From Aquanectria penicillioides (taxonomy: Eukaryota; Ascomycota; Sordariomycetes; Hypocreales; Nectriaceae), in the NCBI GenBank assembly GCA_003415625.1, contig PYIU01000009.1, forward strand, positions 2,294,001-2,358,000: a DNA stretch of 64,000 nucleotides. The letters are read 5' to 3'. The position numbers and the translations under genes were made by a program. The notes beneath the pieces were generated by a model, which saw only the letters and a program-made list of their open reading frames with translations, did not search any database and had not been told where the DNA came from. Positions 11,877 to 23,381 of this stretch are shown here, piece after piece. How positions within the stretch are numbered: the stretch's first letter is position 1; every line of letters starts with the position of its first letter.

Positions 11877-14797
11877 TCAGATGGTACCACCCCATTTTGG
11901 TACGATTCCCAAGCCCATTGCAGCTGCCCACGCATCTTGTCCCGACAAGGGCTGTTGAGAGTAGTGCTGAGAACTCTGCTGCGGGGGTTGTTGATGTTGA
12001 TGTTGATGTTGATGTTGATGTTGATGTTGATGTTGATGTTGATGTTGGTTCTGGTGTACCGGCTGATGGACTTGCTGGTGGACTTGCTGGTGGACTTGCT
12101 GGTGAACGTGCTGAGGAACGTGATCTTCGGCATGCTCCGTTGTGTGGAAATCCTCCTCAAAGTATGGTATGATCCGTACGCCGGTGTGATCCTCCATGAA
12201 CCGAAGGCCAAGTTCATATCGTCGTCGGCATCGTTTAGTCCAAGGGTCTACCTTCACCGGGCTGTGATAGCAATATACGTTGGGTCGCGAATCCTGGACT
12301 GGGAAAACCAGACCCATGCTGCGGATGTGATTCCAGAGGTCAATGGCGGCCTGCTTCGTGCTGTCAGAGTTGGGATTCGCCGAATACATGAGCTGGCAGA
12401 TCGCATAGCGCAGAACCAGAACATCGACACTCTCCGTGCCAAGGCGATGCTCCATCTGACGTTGGAGGAGCCGAAGTTCACCAACCAATTTCTCCAGCCG
12501 TTCCGCGTTTGCGTGGTTATAAAACATGGCCAAGTCAATCCAGGTTCGCGCAACATACGGATGGCGTCGGCCGTATATAGCCTCCAACTCTTCTGCAATT
12601 GTTGGAATGCTGCCCCGCAAGAGATCCGAGAGCGTTGCAGAACCGTGCTTCTGCTGCACCTCATACAAACAGGTAAAGATTTGCCGGAGTGGGTGCGATC
12701 GTTCAAAATTCGTCGTCGAATATGCTGCGAGGTATTTGCACAAGGCCGTCATCATGCCCGGATCGCGATGTACCATTCCCAGCAGCAATTCTTTGATGCC
12801 TTGGGGCGACAGCTTCTTGAGGTCCAACTCAAGTTGTTTGAAAGCCAACATGAGATAGTGGCCTCCTTGGTCGGTATCCCTCACCTCAAAGTAACGATTT
12901 GCCTCCAGCAGCATTTCGCTAGACCCAGCTCCCCATACCATGATTGTCGGCCATCCGACCTGGGCTTCGGTTTCCACCTCAAACTGCCGGCACTGCAGGA
13001 AGGCTTTCCTCATGTTTCCAATAACGGTTTCCTGCGCCCTGAGGAGATCTGGCGATTGGAGGTACCCTGTTGCTGGAGGAGGCGTTGGGGTTCGGCATCG
13101 GATATGGGCCGGGAGATCTGCTGGCTGCTCAAAGTCGATCAAGTCATACTCTGTCACGCCCTTACGCTTCAGGTAAGTCCCGAGGTTGACAACCTTGCCA
13201 TTTCGAACAAACTCGGAGACTTTGCCTTCTGCATCACGCTGAAACTTCATAGATAATAACCTCTTCACTTCATCCTCGGTATTGTTCTTGACGAAACCCC
13301 ACTGCGAGAATCGAGTCTTGTACATCTTGGGACTGGTCGAGTTCAGCGAAAGCGCTACACAAAAAGGAGGGATGATACTCACGTGGCTTGGAACCCGTAC
13401 TTTTCGGCCATGATGGCCATGACTTCCTTCAGAGGCTTCCTCTCCTCGAGATACAGGGCCCTAATGGTTGACTTAAATGACTCCCAAGCTTCAGCAGGAA
13501 CCTGTTCCCGTGACGGTCGAGTACCTGTCTGGGGGCGGAGAGACATCGAAGGTCGTCGTTCAGCCTGATATGATTAGACAATCGTCGGCGACGGGGGGAA
13601 TCAACACAATCTCGACACGACTTACGGTTATTGTGGGGGCTGGAGAGGCTTGAGACAACTGAGGAGTCTGAGGCTCTTGCTTCGGGGAGGGACTGAATAC
13701 GGGAGGTGTAGGTGCGGACATTTGTTGTCTTGAAGGGCGGCGTGCCGGCTGCCTCGCCGGCTGTTTTGATGGGGCTCTCACTGGGGCTTTACCCCGGGCA
13801 TTGGAGCTGGCATTAAAGTCCAGAACGAGCTGGCTTCCAGCATTCATCACTGGCTTAGGCGTTGAAGGTATTGGTGGTTTGGCAAATTGCCCACCAGTAT
13901 TGACAGGATTGCTGCTAATCTGAGACTGGCCCAAGGCTGGTTTGGGGGTCATGGGAACAGGCGGCCGCCATATCGAAAATCCAGGTGTTCCCGGGACGCC
14001 CGGCGTTGTCGGGGGTGGAGAGGCGATTTTGGGGGAGGCGACCATGGATGGCGCGGTCATCGGGGTTGCTGTCATCTGGGAGGTGCCCATCGGGGTTGAA
14101 GCCATCGACGCAGCCATAAGAGCCGATGCTGACATGGACATATCCATCGTGCTGTTCATTCGGTCACCCGCCACGAAGCTGTCCATACTACCGAAAGGCC
14201 CCATCGATGAGCCAGCAACAGGACTGGATACGTCAGAAATGCCCTGAAATCCACCAAAGGTCATGGGAGGTGGGCTTGCAATCGGACTGGTCACTCGCGA
14301 TGGGCCACCGAAAGATCCGTAGTTGACCTCGGATGGGCTGGCGAGAGGGCTTGCAACATTGGAGGCGATGCCGAAATTTCCGAAAGGCGATGGCGATGAT
14401 GATACCTGCTGGTTCGTGGGTATGGGACTTGTCACGCTGTGAGAGGGTCGTGGAGGAAGGGGGGGTGCGAAGTTTTTGTTCTCGAAGTGCGCGACCAAGC
14501 GACCGACGCCTCCTCCTCCTTGGAGGGGAGTCATGTCGGCATTCAAATCGACATCGTCGGCGGAAGGGTCGAGTTGCTGCTGAAAGCGCTGTTGGATATC
14601 GGATGAAGTAGGTGCCCAGTCCATGCCCATGGAGTCGTCGAAGTTGCGCCCGGTGCATGGTAGGGCTGGGAAGAGTAATTCGAAGAGGCCGTTGAGGCGT
14701 TGATGCCGAATTTCGGCCAGGCTTGATCGGTGAAGCCATATGAAGGGTTCTCGTGGGCGTCGGAAGCACGAGGCCTACCCGCTGAATGATGGGACAT
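11877..14797 (-). CDS. Clr5-domain protein 1 with N-terminal Pro/Ser-rich region and His-Gln repeat tail
   Basis: The supported exons are 14630-13626, 13564-13383 and 13332-11877, with introns of 61 and 50 nt, giving 880 residues from the ATG at 14,630. Residues 1-335 are Ser/Pro/Met-rich and repetitive (ASP.., TP.P motifs). A Clr5 domain (named after fission yeast cryptic loci regulator 5) spans about residues 355-408: EEKR-type helix, KEVMAIMAEKYGFQAT across the exon junction, then MYKTRFSQWGFVKN. A helical, TPR-like middle follows. The tail has HQQV units and about nine HQ dipeptides coded by a TGTTGA hexamer repeat. A second frame from the ATG at 14,797 (MSHHSAGRP..., through NPSYGFTDQAWPKFG) reads like the true N-terminus but needs one more base near 14,650 to join, and no intron fits. 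So the coding span given includes that putative N-terminal piece. Clr5-domain proteins are poorly characterised; a chromatin or transcription role is only suggested by the domain name. Confidence 0.8.
11989..12047. repeat. TGTTGA hexanucleotide repeat inside Clr5 protein 1
   Basis: About nine to ten near-perfect TGTTGA units on the plus strand read CATCAA on the coding strand, giving alternating His-Gln. Because the unit is six bases long, gain or loss of units keeps the reading frame, so the tract length can vary between strains without breaking the gene. Confidence 0.93.
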
Positions 14798-16484
14798 GGC
14801 GCCAGAGCGCCCAAGCTGACTGAGGAGGCCCGACCCGCTGGCTGGATGACAGTCAGTGACGGACTCGGGCGAGTCGAAAGCATCGGCTGGGTCCTCAGTC
14901 GCCAATGCGTGGATTCATCACTCGTCAAAGGTGGCGAGCGGGAGAGCTCAGGATGGAGGTCGAGAACGAGAGTATGAACAAGCGGGCAGAAGTGCCCATG
15001 ATCGCCTGGGTACGTATAATAAGAGGAGGACGGAGAGCTGCGACGGCGCGCAAACGGGCGCGACGACTGGGCTGCTTGGGGTAACCAGAACGGCAACACC
15101 AAAAAGCAGGTCCAGGGCCTGCCAACGTTATCGTTCCCCAGACTTGCGCACTGGCAGGGAGATATGGGGACCGGTGTGATAGGGTCGTCGATTGCGACCA
15201 CAGCCAGAGAGACTCAGCAGACGGACGCCAAGTGCTGCGCGTGAGGAAGAGCCAGCAAAAGTTCCTTCGCCTAAGTTTCCCAACAAGGCAACCCAATCTG
15301 CTGTCTTGAGAGTCTGGAGCGTCCGTCCGCGGGGTGTCGAGGGAAGATAAGAGGAGACATCCTCGGCCCCTCAGGGGGGTTCCGTTAATGTCCTGGGAGG
15401 CCTAGCGAAGGCTCTCGGGGGGGGGCGCGCGCTGTGTTTGGGGGGGGGCTTTGGCCGGTAACCCAATAACAGCTTGGCCATGACTCTGGGCAACGGGCTG
15501 GGTCATTGGCGTGGGATGGTCGACCATGTTCACTAGGTAGGAGAAGGCCCGACGAGGGAACAAGGACGGCAGAGCCCATCATCCATGGCCGATGGAGGGC
15601 ACCGCAACGACCACTGAGGACGGAGATTCCAGGGGTGGGCATGTGAGAGCATGCGACCATGTTGCCCGAAGCAGAAGGTGAGAAGAACGGCGCCACCACA
15701 CACGAGAAGAAGCACCAATCACGACGGCTCGATACAGCCCCTGGGGGCCGGGCTAGCAGGGAAATCTACCGAGGGGGCAATCAATTCCAGCGCCGTTGCT
15801 GCAAACCAAGCACCAAGGCGCACCATCAAACGCTGGGCTCTGGATTTCCAGAAGGCTTCAGGGTCTTCTCCCGCGATCGAGTCGGGGCCGTGGCTGCCGC
15901 TGAGCGAGTCGCGACGGTCGAGGACCATGAAGGACGACCCGGGTGGCTCGGAGAGGTGCAGGCTGCAATGATGAAAGAGGGTGGCGATGAAAGCGCCTCT
16001 GGATGAGCCTCGGGGCGAGTGAGTGCGTCGCGGAGCACAGCGCTGTCAGGAGAGCGAACTGCGAGGCGCCTCACACAAGGATGACGGGATCATGTCTGCA
16101 TCGATGAGGGTCCAGTCTCGGCTGCGAACTCTCTTTGACCTCGTTTCCTCCATGCCTCATCCCCGCCGTCTTCTACAGTAAGACGTTCGGCCGTGGCGCC
16201 GCCACTATTACGCCTGAGGCCACCCCCGGGCTGGTCTCAGAGTCCCCTCCACAGTCTCGGGCCTTGGCCTTTTGGCTTTCACGGGCGTCCTGGATTGGTG
16301 ACTGGACCCGTCCATTGTTGTCTGCGCGAGATTGGTTTTCAAATGGGACGCCCCCGACCTATTTTTGTGTCCGAGGTTGATTGATTTGTTTGGGTTCGTC
16401 GGCTCCCATTTCCCAAGAATCTCCTTGACCCATCCATGCCCCTGGTGGATTAGGTGCGTGTTTTGCGTGCGTGCGTATGTGTGC

Positions 16485-16523
<39 letters not shown>

Positions 16524-19217
16524 TGTGTGTGTTGCCGTACCTGGACTACCGGTACTAACGAACTGAGCCGTCTCGTCGCAAAAGACCAAGATGGAAGGGA
16601 CCAAGAAAAAAAAAGGTTCAGCCAGCAAAGTGGGGTTTGCGCGACAAAGCTCTGCTTCCTACTCGGCCATCGCCGGTCCCCCAAGGACCACCAGAGGACC
16701 AAGCGGGCGTCCCCCAAGCTGAGCCGAAAGCCGTGGTGCAGCAGTAGCAAGCACAGCACAGCCGCAGATGGGCCCATCCAACGGTGGATGAGGCGGTCGA
16801 GTGCCTCAGGGCGAGGTCAAGGCGTCCCTAAACAGCCCTGATGCTGGGTAGCGAGACGAGACGAGACGAGACTTGTTCATACCGTTGGAAGGCCCGCGCG
16901 CGTCAGCCCGTCTCATTCGCATTGCACAGTTTATAACCACGCCCAGACTGCAGCGCCGCGCCTTTGTATTACAACGTGCTTGTGCTCATACGTAGTGGGA
17001 TATTTTTGGCACCCCCTTTGCCAATCAATCCACTAGGCGGCAATCCCAGGCATGAATTATCCGTGCGAAACGAGAATGATAGCCCGTTGATGTAGAAGAA
17101 GATGGAGGCTCGACTTGGTGCACTCGGCCGAGACTGTAAAGGCGGCCGAGCAACCGTCGATGCCAAGCAGGGATGCTTCTCATCGAGGCAGCTTGCATCG
17201 AACATGGCGACCCAGCGGGTACTTCTTCAGCTACTGCAGGGCCGGTGTACCGACTTACGCGGGAAATATCGTATCCCGCATTGGAGAGGTGGGAAACTTG
17301 TGATGATTTAGGTAGGTCATTGTTGGTGTGACGCCAAGGGTCCAAAACCCAAGACCTGATGTCGACGGATCCTTGGCAGAGCCTATTAGTTGCCCAGCTA
17401 AGACCTCCAGCTCCCCCTTCCTTTCCAGTCGGTGCTCTCGAGCTCGCAATCAGGTCCCCGGCTGGACTACATCCAAAATCATGAATGGAGCGGCATCTGA
17501 CCCATGCATGTCCTTCGGGCGGAGGGGGGGATCTCCACTGTGAGATCCGGAAGGATTATGCGTGCTATTTTTGAGAGCGAAAGGCGGCGGCACATAGCAC
17601 CCCCCAGGCTCAAGGTTCGCTGATCGCCCAGAGGTTAAGACGACCTCCGTTGTCTGTCAACATGATGACATGCAGCGCCGTGTTCTATGTAGGACCTGAT
17701 GGACTGACTGGTCGGTGCTGCCGAGACAGATCTGCACACATGTCCGCCACAATGGCGCAGCCCATCGATGACAAGTGCCGTTAGGTGCGATGAGATGTCA
17801 ACGAAGTTTCATCAAAAACACGTTGAATTTCTGCAACTAAGACTATGGTCAGATGGCAAGGATGCCGAACCAACAGCAGCACGCGGGCCGAATGTCTAAG
17901 ATTGAGACACACCCAGGCATGCGCTGTGAGCCTTTGAGAATTTTGGGAGAGCGGCTGCTGTCCGAGACAGAACGTTGGAGAGAAGTTTGGTCAAAAGTTT
18001 CCCGGCTCTCTCAGCCTAGCTTCCGTTCAGCTGATGATTCATAAATCTCTAAAGATACGCAACAAAATGAAGCTTGATTTCGCCAGAGGTATGCTTTACC
18101 CGCGGCTGAAGAGATGCGTCATATTAGAGCCTCCAGGCGAGCATCTCCAACTCTGCTCCGAGGAATGAGACACCCCCTGCCCCATTCGCAAAGTCTGTTT
18201 TACCAGTCACAGAAGCTGCTTCTGTCTATCATATCCTAACTTGCCAGCCAAGGCTGACAAGAAGGCGGCTCCGATGACAATTGTCGATCCGAGGAATCCA
18301 ATGTTTGGCTGAGAAGATCAACGAGGGATCAATTGGCAAACATAGGCAGCAACCTACATATGCGTAAATGTGCATCACCAAAAGACACAGGTCGTTGCAT
18401 GGATAACAATTAGGACGCGTCACGTCGAAATTGATGAACTGCATTTGCCAGATTTCATGAGAAACAAAGGCATGTTGGTTGCCCGTTTAAAGTACATATG
18501 CAAACCCCAAACCGCCCCCAAAAACCACGAAACAAAAATAAAATAAGCTCCCCTACCCACGCAGCATGACGAATAATAATATATATGTAATAATAGTAGT
18601 AAGAGTATGGTGATGTACAGAGAAAGCGAACTGAACACCGTAGTCTATCCATGTTTTGGTATACCTTTTCTACCCCAGGAGCTTACGCATGGTATATGAT
18701 GATGATATAGTAAGTAGTAAACAGCAAAAAGCCAAAAGAAAGAGGTCCAAGAAACAAACCTAAAAAAAAAACGGTTGGCCCAAGGAGCAAAGGATCCGAA
18801 GAAGAAAAAAGAGGGCGAAGAAAGAAAAGAAGTGTGCTAAAGATACATGTTGAATAAGTTCCAAATACCGGTTTCCCCTCTGTTTGCCCACATTTGAACC
18901 GCGTTTCCCGTTTCCCAGTTTCCCGTACCTTTGATTTCCGTCATATGGTCATTGGCAGATCCGAAGGTGGATTTCGTCGTCGCATCGCGGTCTTTGAAGT
19001 GGTAGTTTCTCTCGTTTTGGATAAGTGTGTGTGGTTTTTGTAACGTCTTTGCGTTTGGGTCTTTAGGATGCGAAGTTGCCTCGGAGCAGAAAAGTCGAAC
19101 GGCGATGTGGGTCGCTCAAAAGAAGAGAATACGAAGAAAAAGAGTAATAGCAAAGAACATCGACCATTGCAGGCCTGGACTTTTGTCCAATGTTAGAGTT
19201 CGGGAAGGGGAACCTCA
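14798..19217. other. Intergenic region with simple repeats, no gene recognised
   Basis: These 4.4 kb lie between Clr5 protein 1 and the kinase gene (both minus strand). They contain a G-rich stretch at about 15,370-15,450, a GT dinucleotide tract at 16,455-16,532, and a short GAGAC tandem at 16,854-16,872. From about 17,600 the sequence becomes more AT-rich, and 18,470-18,900 is A-rich on the plus strand, as expected for the 3' side of the kinase gene. Several frames over 100 codons exist but none shows a domain, conserved-looking composition or splice continuation. Confidence 0.5.
16455..16532. repeat. GT dinucleotide microsatellite
   Basis: About 78 nt of GT repeats are interrupted by GC and AT steps (GTGCGTATGT units), ending in an almost pure GT tract. 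This alternating purine-pyrimidine sequence can adopt left-handed DNA in principle. It is non-coding here. Confidence 0.92.
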
Positions 19218-21457
19218 TCAAACCTCCTCTCCGTCCGTCTCCTCTCGGAACCGCAAACCTCCTTCGACTTTGATGGCATCGGCAACCCACGGGGTCTTGG
19301 CGACCTTGGCGACGCTCCATCGACTTCTTGCGCGCTTGAGCAGTCCCTCGGTGATCTTCAAGGCTCCCGACAGACCCTTCTCCTTGAACTTGGCCTCGTC
19401 GCCGTCGTTGTCAGTATCGTCACCGGCGTATTCGACCCATCTCCATTCGACTCGGGCGATGCGATGGCTAGTACGGCTACGCATGCGGTGGGCGTCGCTC
19501 ATGCCGGGGTGAGGGTCAAAAGGCAGGCGAGCCTCAAGCAGGGCATACAGCAAAACGCCAAGAGACCAGGCATCGGTGGCCCGGCCGTCGTAAGGTTGAC
19601 CCATGATAACCTCGGGGGCTGCATAGTCGTCTGAGCCGCAACGAGTTTCCAGCTTCTCGTCGTCGGCAATTCGACGAGACAGGCCTAGGTCGGTAAGGAT
19701 TACCACAGAGTAGGGGTAAGTCTCCCAGTCAGTGGCGGGGTCAGCAAGCTCCGTCGGGCTCAGATTGACAAGAACGTCTGCAACGTGTTAGTCCATGCAC
19801 ATCCAGTTTAGGAAATGCCCGAAACTCACTCTCAAGCTTGATATCGCGGTGGCAGATTCTCCTCTCGTGGAGATAGCTGACCGCACCAACCAGCTCGGCA
19901 AAAATCCTGCGGAGCAATGTCGGCTGTAGAACGGCACGCTGGGTAGTAGCCACGTCGAAGAGGTCGCCTCCAGGGCAGTAGCTCAAGACCAGGATGGCCC
20001 GCGTGGGCTCGATGTTGAAGGCCTTGAGGTCGACCAGCGACGGGTGGTGGATGGTTTGCATGATCTCGAGCTCGCGCTTCAGGCTCATTTCGACACGCTC
20101 CTCGCTGGCGCCGCCCCGGGGGCCATGCTCGCAGACCTTGACCGCAACCAACGTCTTGCGGTCGAGGTTCAGCTCGGGCTTGGGGGTTACCCTGCCAGCG
20201 TCGGTTTCCGAGTCTTCGGGCTCGATTTGGCTCGTAGCCAGCATAACCCTACTAAAGGTACCCTGACCCAGGAGGCGAATCGATCTCCATCGGCGGCGCT
20301 TCTTGTCGGTTCGTCCAAAGGCCTCAAAGTACTCGTAGTGGGAGCTTTTGGGTTTGCTGGACCCGTCGGCCGAGTCCCGAGAAGACTCGCTCGGGGGCGG
20401 AGTAGGAGGTTGTGTCAGGGTTGGGGTTAGGCCTCGAGACTCGGCGAGGTGCAGCTCCCTTCGGATCTGAGGCTCAGGGATAACAGAGTCGCTGACCTCT
20501 TTGATTTTGACGTGAGAGCCCGAGACCGAAATGTTTCTCTGGGGGGTTCCCATGTGGTCCGGGTGGTATTCGTTAACACTGCGGTTTCGGTTACGTCGAG
20601 GTTGGTTGTTCGCGGGGGGCTCAGCTGGGATTTTGTCGCCAGGCTCGAGAGCCGAGTACATTTTGCGCTTCGCACCATTCGTAAGAGCCGCGTCGATGGA
20701 TTCTCCCGTATTGGTGACAAGAACGGAGCCTTCACCGACCCTTTTGAGGCGGTGCTGCGAAGGTGACGCAGACCCTGCACTCAGCCTCTTCCAAGGCCCT
20801 GGGGAATCTCCCGACATGAGTGGACTCGGCAGAGGCGTCACGTCGCCCATAGCAGTAATGATGGGACTCGGGACGAGGCTGCTGGTCCCACTGTGGGAGC
20901 CCAGGCTGTTGGCCAGCGCTGCCTTTAAACTTGGGGTTCGCGAGACGCCGCGAAGGCTGTTGGTTGAGGCTCTGTGGGTCAGAGAATTAGATCCGCGGGA
21001 AAGAAGAAAGGCTTTCGCTTCGACGGCCATTGAAGGATTCGCGACGGACGGCAATCGAGTTGTGGGGGTTGAATTCGGTGGTCAAACGCAGGGAGCCAAC
21101 GGGACTATAGGAGCGCCTAGGGATGGGAGAAGCCGCGTCTGGGGCAAGTGAATCATGGTGGAGCGGGGGCAGCTCGCCTTGCTGGAGGGGAGGAGAGGGC
21201 GCTATCGTGTTTGAGCGGAAGTGGACGAGAGCCGGCGTGGTGACGGAGACATCGGGGAGGGAGTAGGTGCCGGAAGGGCTGGTGGAGAGGGTGTTCTGGG
21301 CCTTTGCGGAGGCGTTGCTCGGGGCGGGGACCGGGATGGGTCGAGAGCGGAAACCAAGGGAGGGATCGCGGTTGATAGTGTTTGATCTTGACGAGTTGCA
21401 GGATGAAGCGTCGAGGGGCAAGGCCGTCGCAGTCCGGGGGGTGTGGGGCGTGGACAT
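19218..21457 (-). CDS. Serine/threonine protein kinase with DLG in place of DFG
   Basis: The gene has exon 1 at 21457-19830 and exon 2 at 19777-19218, separated by a 52-nt GT-AG intron inside the HRDIKLEN motif; about 728 residues. Residues 1-380 are Ser/Pro-rich. The kinase domain (about 385-715) shows the Gly loop LGQGTFSRVMLA, the VAVKV lysine, ELEIM (helix C), the catalytic HRDIKLEN, DLGLS at the usual DFG position, and YAAPEV (APE motif). A long acidic insert (GDDTDNDGDEAK) lies in the C-lobe. The N-terminal frame (MSTPHTPRT... to SESLSSFPR) is one base out of phase with the rest; the break falls near 20,985-20,997. Either one G too many or an intron using the good acceptor before 20,975 (TCTAAT, CTGAC and CACAG are present) but a poor donor would explain it. 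The family is certain. I could not assign a specific orthologue; a CAMK-like yeast relative is possible. Confidence 0.82.
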
Positions 21458-22017
21458 GGCTTTGCTGGTAGGGCGTCGGTTCAGATTTGTATCGAATCGA
21501 ATCGAGGGCAAGTCGAGTCGAGACGAGGAAGAATAATAAAGAGGAACAAGAAAGAGAAGAAGGGGGGGGAAAAGGGGGTCCTGTCCCCCGTGGTAATGGC
21601 GGTGGTGTGGTGGTGAGCTAGGACGAACACCAAACGCGAACTGCAAAAGTCATATGCGTCAGTGACGGCGACGTTGAAGCAAGGGGCGAGCAGACGGCGC
21701 AATCGGCGAGGGGAGTCGAGTCGAGCCAAGCCCGGTCAAAGTGGCGTGGGTCACGGGACGAAATGAGAAACGGCGGGATGCATTAATGGAAGGAAGAAGC
21801 AAAAAGCGAAAACCAAAACCAAAACAGCCGAGGCGAACATACCGCGAAGCCAAAGAGCTCCCCTTGAAGGGAGATCACGATGGAGTCAGGTCGAGGTGAA
21901 GCAAGGTGAAGCGAGGCGGGTGTGGTAACGAGCCGAGGGAGGGTTTCTAGTGGGGGACGGGGGGTGGAATGAAAACGGGGACTGGGCTGGGGGGAGGAGA
22001 AGAGGAGTGAGTGGTGA

Positions 22018-22072
22018 CGGGCGATGGGTGACGGGTGACGGGTGACGGGTGGAGGGTGAAGGGGAAAGGGGA
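22018..22072. repeat. GGGTGAC short tandem repeat
   Basis: Several units of GGGTGAC/GGGTGAA sit in tandem on the plus strand, merging into purine-rich sequence. It is non-coding and looks like a slippage-derived minisatellite upstream of the kinase gene. Confidence 0.8.
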
Positions 22073-22504
22073 GGGGGGAAGAAGACGGAGGCTCTTCTAT
22101 AACGAGCTCATGGAGACGGATCCAAGGTTGGCGATGGTGCTGATGATGCTGGAGCTGGAGCTGGAGCTTGCCGGTGCGTCGTCGCAGAGACGAGGCGAAG
22201 TTGGACGCGAAGGAGAAGAGGAAGAAGAGGAAGAAGAAGAAAGGAAGGGGAAGGGGACGAGGGAGAAGCGACCGAGGCCTGGCCTGGCGAGGAGCAGGAG
22301 GTCGTCGACGTTTGTTCCAGATCCAAGGTTTCGGTTGGTGGAGCTTTGCAGCGGTATGTACGGAGCATGTGCGCTACGAGGCGCTGGGCACAGTGGCACT
22401 ACAGGGTCCCCAGCGCTGCGTGGTCTCTGGAAGCCCACTGAAGTCACGGCGTAGGTTTTTTTTTCTAGTGATGAGCGGGTCCAGGTAATGTGCTGCCCCG
22501 GGAA

Positions 22505-22588
22505 AACTGGGGGTGTCCCTCTGTGGTCCTCTGTGACCCTCTGTGACCTTCTGTGGCCCTCTGTGGTTGGGGGGGGGGGGGGGGGGGG
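22505..22588. repeat. CTCTGTGG-type tandem followed by a 20-nt G run
   Basis: Five imperfect units of about 11-13 nt (CCCTCTGTGGT, CCTCTGTGACC and similar) run directly into a run of about 20 guanines. Long G runs can form four-stranded structures and are poorly resolved by sequencing. Confidence 0.85.
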
Positions 22589-23347
22589 TTTCTTTCTTAT
22601 TTAGGCGGTCCTTCTAAAACCGATAGGGAGTTGGAAGCCGGTAGATCCTGTGGATGGCCGTTCCGGGGCAAACAAGATATGCGCCTCGGTCTACGTACAG
22701 CACAGTACCGAACGGGATGGGGCTGTACCATCTCTGCAGGTGCTTGTGTGTAGGCGCTGTGTGTGGACGGAGCAATTATGCACAGTATCTCGAGGTTTCC
22801 GGGCGGCGACGAGACCAGGACCGCCGAGGGAGAGAGGTGTGTGTGGAGAAGCGCCGGCTGGTTGAGGATCTGCTGCTTTAGAGATGAGATGAGATGAATT
22901 GTAAGAGTGTGTTTGCCTCTCTCTCTGTCTCTGTCTTGTACTGCACACAGGCTGCATCTAATTTCATTTCATTAATTGCAGCAAGGTACAGCAGGGCAAG
23001 GGCGGCAAGGCAAGGCCAGCCAAGGCAAGGAAAAGCCCAATGCGAAGACTCATGTGGCCCCGCGTAATTGTGTAATGCGCCTACATAGCAGTGGCAGGTG
23101 ACACGAAAAAAAAATACACACTGAGAAAAAGAAAACCCCGTTACGGGCTACCACAGGAACGTGCGGGTGGTGGTTTGATTGAACAGGTTAATGTTAACGT
23201 AGCAATGACACGATGGTGGTCCAAGTCGGATGAGATTTGGCGTTTTCCTTCGCTCCGCTCAGTCCAGTTCAGCCCCAAGTCTAGCCCAGCCCAGCAGCAT
23301 CAGGAGGCCCAGTCCGTTGACGCAGATCCAGGCGAGATTTTAGAACC

Positions 23348-23375
<28 letters not shown>
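23348..23375. repeat. Poly-A homopolymer (28 nt)
   Basis: An uninterrupted A run in non-coding DNA. No target-site duplication or adjacent gene copy was noticed, so a retroposon tail is not supported. Confidence 0.88.
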
Positions 23376-23381
<6 letters not shown>

